21,606 nucleotides of DNA from Porogramme epimiltina. Lineage: Eukaryota > Basidiomycota > Agaricomycetes > Polyporales > Polyporaceae. The notes beneath the pieces were generated by a model, which saw nothing but the letters and a program-made list of their open reading frames with translations, had not been told where the DNA came from and ran no database searches. Position numbers and translations under genes: made by a program. The DNA lies in the NCBI GenBank assembly GCA_900155495.1, contig FTLJ01001246.1:1-21606 (forward strand), read 5' to 3'. Of the stretch, positions 18,033 to 21,606 are shown in pieces (within the stretch, counting starts at the first letter, position 1; each line of letters starts with the position of its first letter).

Positions 18033-19748
18033 ATGAGCGGCAGCGACCTCAAGCCCGCGCGGAGCTCCTCGCTCAAGGGCAAGGGCGACGAGTCCGTCTC
18101 CGTGCACGAGTCCCTCGCGGACGCGCCCGCCGCCCGCACTCACGACGCGCACGACACCCTAGCGCCGCTCCCGCCGTCCGCGGACGAGCGCGCGCTCGTG
18201 CTCAAGTTCGACCTGCGCATCCTGCCCGTGCTCGCGCTCATGTACCTCGCCAACGCGCTCGACAAGGGCAACCTCGGGAACGCGAAGACGAACGGGCTCG
18301 AGAAGGACCTGCATTTTCGCGAGAACGACTACAACATCATCCTCTCGGTGTTCTTCGTCCCGTACGTGCTCTTCGCGGCGCCCGTCGCGTTCGTCGGGAA
18401 GCGCTTCGGGCCCGCGCGCGTGCTGCCCGTGCTCATGTTCGTGTTTGGGAGCATGACGCTCGTGAGCGCCGCGGTGAAGAACTTTGGCGGGATGATGGCC
18501 ACGCGGTGGATCCTAGGTGCGTCGTGGGCTGCACTCGTGGAGAGGGCCCTGTGGCTGACAGGGTCGCCCTGCGCCCCCTCAGGGATGGCGGAGTCGGGGT
18601 TCTTCCCGCTCGTGATCTACTACCTCACGACGTTCTACCGGCGCGGCGAGCTCGCCCGGCGCCTGGCCATCTTCTACGCCGCCTCGAACATCGCCAACGC
18701 GTTCTCCGGGCTCCTCGCGTTCGGCGTCTTCCGTGGGTGCCCGAACCGTCGTCCTCCCGCGATGTGGCTCACCGCGCGCGCCAGATATACGTGACTCGAA
18801 GATTCCGGCATGGAGGTACTTGTTCATCATCGAGGGCTCCGCCACCGTGCTCTGTACGTCCCCCACCCGGCTCGCACTCCCGGCCCCAATCGCACACCAC
18901 TGATCTGACGCCCCCCTGCAGTCTCCATCTTCGCGTTCTTCTACCTCCCCAGATCCGCGTCCGACGCGCCCTTCCTCACGCCCGCAGAGCGCAAGCTCGC
19001 CTTCGCGCGCGTGCAGACCGACTCGTCCTCGACGGTCAACGAGCCGTTCGTCCTGCGCGACGCGCTGCGCGTGTTCGCGTCGCCCGTCGCGCTCGCCTGG
19101 CTCGCGATCGAGGCGTGCCTCGGCGTGCCCATCCAGTCCGTCGCGCTCTTCCTCCCCCAGATCGTCGCGCGCCTCGGCTTCGACCCCGTCACGACGAACC
19201 TCTACACCGTCGCGCCCAACGCCGTCGGCGCCCTCGTCCTCCTCCTCCTCGCGTTCGCGTCCGACTACGCGCGCGTGCGCGCGCCGTTCGTCGCGCTCGG
19301 CTTCGCGCTCACGTGCGCGGGCTTCGTCGTGTACGCCGCGCTGGACGTGCGGCGCGCGCTGCGCGCCGCGTACTTTGCGACGTTCCTGATGGCGTGGGGC
19401 ACGAGCGCGCCGAGCGTGCTGCTCAGCACGTGGTACAACAACAACGTCGCGCACGAGGGGCGCCGCGTCGCGCTCACCGCGGCCGGCGTCCCGCTCGCGA
19501 ACGCGATGGGCCTCGTCTCGTCGAACATCTTCCGCAACCGCGACGCGCCCAAGTACGAGCCCGCGCTCGTCACGACCGCGGCGTTTGGCGCGGTGGGGGC
19601 GACGATCACGTTGGTGCTGTGGGCGTACATGGTGTTCGACAACCGGAGGCGGGATAGGAGGGAGGGCGTGGTGCGCACGGCGCGCGAGGTGAGCACGGAG
19701 AAGCTGCGCGAGGGCCCGCGGTGCCCCGAGTTCCGGTGGTTCCTGTGA
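18033..19748 (+). CDS. Major facilitator transporter, anion:cation symporter (allantoate/nicotinate permease-like)
   Basis: Exons 18033-18516, 18583-18732, 18785-18853 and 18922-19748 (introns 66, 52 and 68 nt) give 509 residues. After a polar N-terminus of about 60 residues comes KFDLRILPVLALMYLANALD-K-GN, the entry typical of the ACS family (Dal5, Tna1, Vht1 relatives). Then follow a motif A region (FVGKRFGPARVLPV), RWILGMAESGFFPLVIYYL, and, after intron removal, DSKIPAWRYLFIIEG. A second six-helix half follows, including LSTWYNNNVAHEGRR. Known relatives import small organic anions such as allantoate, nicotinate or vitamins with protons; the exact substrate cannot be told. Almost every third codon position is G or C, much more so than in the two neighbouring transporter genes, which suggests strong codon selection or a GC-rich isochore. 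The start is set by the TATA box at 17892. It is divergent from the DHA1 gene. Confidence 0.92.
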
Positions 19749-20783
19749 GGGCCCGGGCCTGGGGGGCGTTGAGGGGTGATCGGGCTTTATAGCGATTGTT
19801 GCGCATTAGGTTCCGCGCGGGTGCCCTCCGTGGAGGCGAGCGACGGACGGTGGGCGGTGGACGTGTAAGATATAGTCGTTTTGTACATGCGTTTGCTATC
19901 GAGAGTCAATGTTGTATTCGCCGCGCAGGCCCTAAGGTCTGGCAGCACAGGCTTCTGATATTCCAGGAAAGGGATGCTGCATGCTGAACTGTCCGGACGC
20001 ACTTGCATCGCCTGCAGCCGCGGAGGCACCCACCCGGCCACGGCCGCGCCTCCAGTTCGCGAACCACCACCCAAGAACCGCACAACGCACCCCATCCACC
20101 GAAGCCCCCCACGTCCGAATACGACGCGAGGCACGCGCCGACCACGGACGCTGCCTTGCATCCCTCCCTGCGCGCACGGGCGACCCCGTGCAGAGCTGAG
20201 AGGCCTGCTCACCCGCTGAGCGCACGCCCCTGCCGAGCTCCTGCCGCGCATTCGGCGCACGTCCACGACGTCGCTGTGCGGACGCGGAGAGTGGAGCGCC
20301 ACACGGCATCTTCATCCGTGCTGCGTATTCATGTATTCATGTGCCCGCGCGCGGCCCCACGGAGCCCTCTAAGCCCGCGACGTTGCGGGGCAGGCGGCAA
20401 GCGCGCTCGCCCGGATCGCGTGCGCCGCCGCCGCCGGTCCATTGGAGAGCTCAGAGCTGCGAGCAGGGGCCGCGTGAGATGCAGAGGGTGGCCCTTCTTG
20501 GGAGGAATCGCGGGTCGCGCGCCTGTTGCGCGTTCTAGGGCCCGAGAGACGAGAGGCGACCCGCCGAATGTATGTACGTCCGTCGGCAAGGCGAACATCC
20601 AACAGCAGACAAAGTAGTGCACGCCGCGCCATCACCACCGCCGGCGGCGGCGTCGCTGCGCGGGCGCGAGCTAAGCACCCCGGACGAGCGAGCGGGGTTC
20701 CCGCGGGGGGCCCCGTGCCACTTCCACACACTTCCGCAACGCACGTCCGTGAGCCCGCGCCAGCCAAATGGGACCTGCGCAGC

Positions 20784-20838
20784 TCCCCCTCCCTTCTCCC
20801 CTCCCCTCGCCCCTCGCCCCACGCGCACGCGCACGCGC
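20784..20838 (+). repeat. Polypyrimidine tract followed by ACGCGC repeats
   Basis: A C/T tract with only two interrupting G residues (about 20784-20820) is followed directly by three exact ACGCGC units (20821-20838). Polypyrimidine tracts often mark fungal promoters, and alternating purine-pyrimidine CG repeats favour Z-DNA. No gene start is identified next to it. Confidence 0.6.
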
Positions 20839-21299
20839 AGAGCCCGGGCGCGTGCGGGCTGCGCTTGGAAGGGGAAGGGACGGGCGGAGGGCAGTTCCCA
20901 GCTGCAGGGACATCCAATGATCCCGCGGCCGGGAGCATCACCGCCGAAATTGACTCGTCGTCTCTGCGTGCGGCACCTTCCTCGTCCTTCGCGGAAAGGG
21001 GAGCTCGCCCAAGGGGGTACGCGCGACACCGACGCTCCCGATGCGAACCTCCCTGGCCCGCTGCAGGGCGGAGCTCGCCGTCGACAAGCGACGCGGGAAG
21101 GAGGCGCGTCGGGATTTTCCTTTTCAGACGCGTGGCGTTTAGGTGCGGGCGTCTAAAAGTCAAAATGACGTTATGGGGAAGAGCGCGGGGAGCTGGGCCG
21201 AAACGGCTGGCTCTCGCGACGCGTTACAGCCACGGGTGCACGGGCGGACGGGCGGGAACGGCGGGGCAGATTGGGGCCCGCATGGCGCTGGGCGCCACC

Positions 21300-21335
21300 G
21301 GGGGGCGGAGAGGGTGGAGGAGACGGGGGGATGGG
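21300..21335 (+). repeat. G-run cluster, possible G-quadruplex
   Basis: Four G-runs (21300-21305, 21312-21314, 21325-21330, 21333-21335) fall within 36 bases. They fit a loose G-quadruplex pattern with one loop of 10 bases. Further G-runs follow near 21430 and 21540. Confidence 0.5.
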
Positions 21336-21606
21336 ACACGGACACGGTGCTCGGACTGCGCGGGCTGCGTGGGCCTGTGGCAGTACTTACCGCGAGCAGG
21401 AGAAGCTCAGGGTGGACGGGCGCGCGCGGAGGGGGGGGGCAGGAGGACTCGGGAGGAGCATGTGCAGCCCGCTCTGCGGGCGCGGTGCGCGTGGGCCGGG
21501 GCGGTCGCTCGCTCGCGACAGCGCGTGGGAGCGGTGGAGGAGGGGGAGGGGGGCCCACCACGGAGGGGCGGCGGGAAGGTTCGAGGGGGGCGCGCCTGGC
21601 CCGGGG

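Larger units (their letters stand above)
19749..21606. other. GC-rich right end, no supported gene
   Basis: The first 170 bases look like the 3' flank of the symporter gene (AT-richer, with a TTTTGTACATGCG stretch near 19879-19891). Beyond that both strands carry long frames made mainly of Arg, Pro, Ala and Gly, without recognisable domains. A GTAAGT donor on the minus strand (GT at 21390-21389) follows an open Pro-rich frame beginning at 21561, and a + frame from 21165 stays open to the window edge. Either could belong to a gene lying mostly outside the window, but I cannot support one. Confidence 0.5.

Noticed and set aside
18579..19454. 291-residue antisense frame
   Set aside because: Highly charged low-complexity shadow of the symporter gene, with no start context or family resemblance.
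17822..19657. 611-residue open frame overlapping the symporter gene in a second + frame
   Set aside because: It is Arg/Ala-rich without domains, runs straight through introns of the real gene, and is explained by the very high GC at third codon positions.
20369..21163. 264-residue minus-strand frame at the right end
   Set aside because: No conserved motif and typical GC-driven composition; the + strand is equally open here.
21160..21561. Pro-rich minus-strand frame with an internal GTAAGT donor
   Set aside because: The donor is good, but no matching acceptor and no recognisable downstream exon were found, so a gene cannot be supported.
21165..21606. + strand frame open to the window edge
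   Set aside because: Gly/Arg low-complexity sequence without homology; openness is expected at this GC level.
1..21606. CRISPR array or bacterial operon features
   Set aside because: No regular repeat-spacer pattern or ribosome binding sites; the spliced gene structure is clearly eukaryotic.

Overview
The window looks like nuclear DNA of a basidiomycete fungus, probably an Agaricomycete. Genes are broken by many short GT-AG introns (mostly 49-78 nt, often with a CTGAC or CTAAC branch site), overall GC is high, TATA boxes are seen ahead of several genes, and the protein families are fungal. This placement is inference from gene structure and protein style; no database search was possible.

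Layout, left to right. 1-2390: GC-rich and repeat-rich, no supported gene. 2499-3148 (+): weak candidate gene behind a good TATA box, function not recognised. 4111-5454 (+): six-exon gene for a secreted, Ser/Thr-rich, GPI-anchored protein with a Kre9/KNH-like N-terminal domain. 6097-13115 (-): one very large ABC transporter gene of the ABCC (MRP) subfamily, reconstructed here as 40 exons and about 1,567 codons; it is convergent with the GPI gene. 14003-16253 (-): 12-exon major facilitator gene of the drug:H+ antiporter (DHA1) type, in tandem upstream of the ABC gene. 18033-19748 (+): four-exon major facilitator gene of the anion:cation symporter (allantoate/nicotinate permease-like) type, divergent from the DHA1 gene. 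19749-21606: GC-rich, no supported gene.

Three membrane transporters of three families therefore sit side by side: an ATP-driven pump, a probable proton-coupled exporter and a probable nutrient or vitamin importer. No biosynthetic enzyme lies between them, so this is a transporter neighbourhood rather than a recognisable biosynthetic cluster. Co-function is inference only.

Most unusual points: (1) the ABC gene places the catalytic motifs of both ATPase domains on micro-exons (13, 15 and 23 nt) and needs a 7-nt exon to stay in frame; (2) an in-frame 66-nt segment in the same gene looks like a GC-AG intron; (3) the TATA box of the ABC gene lies in the spacer of a perfect 9-bp inverted repeat, with a perfect 18-bp palindrome just upstream; (4) the core promoter of the DHA1 gene carries a perfect 20-bp palindrome between TATA box and start codon.
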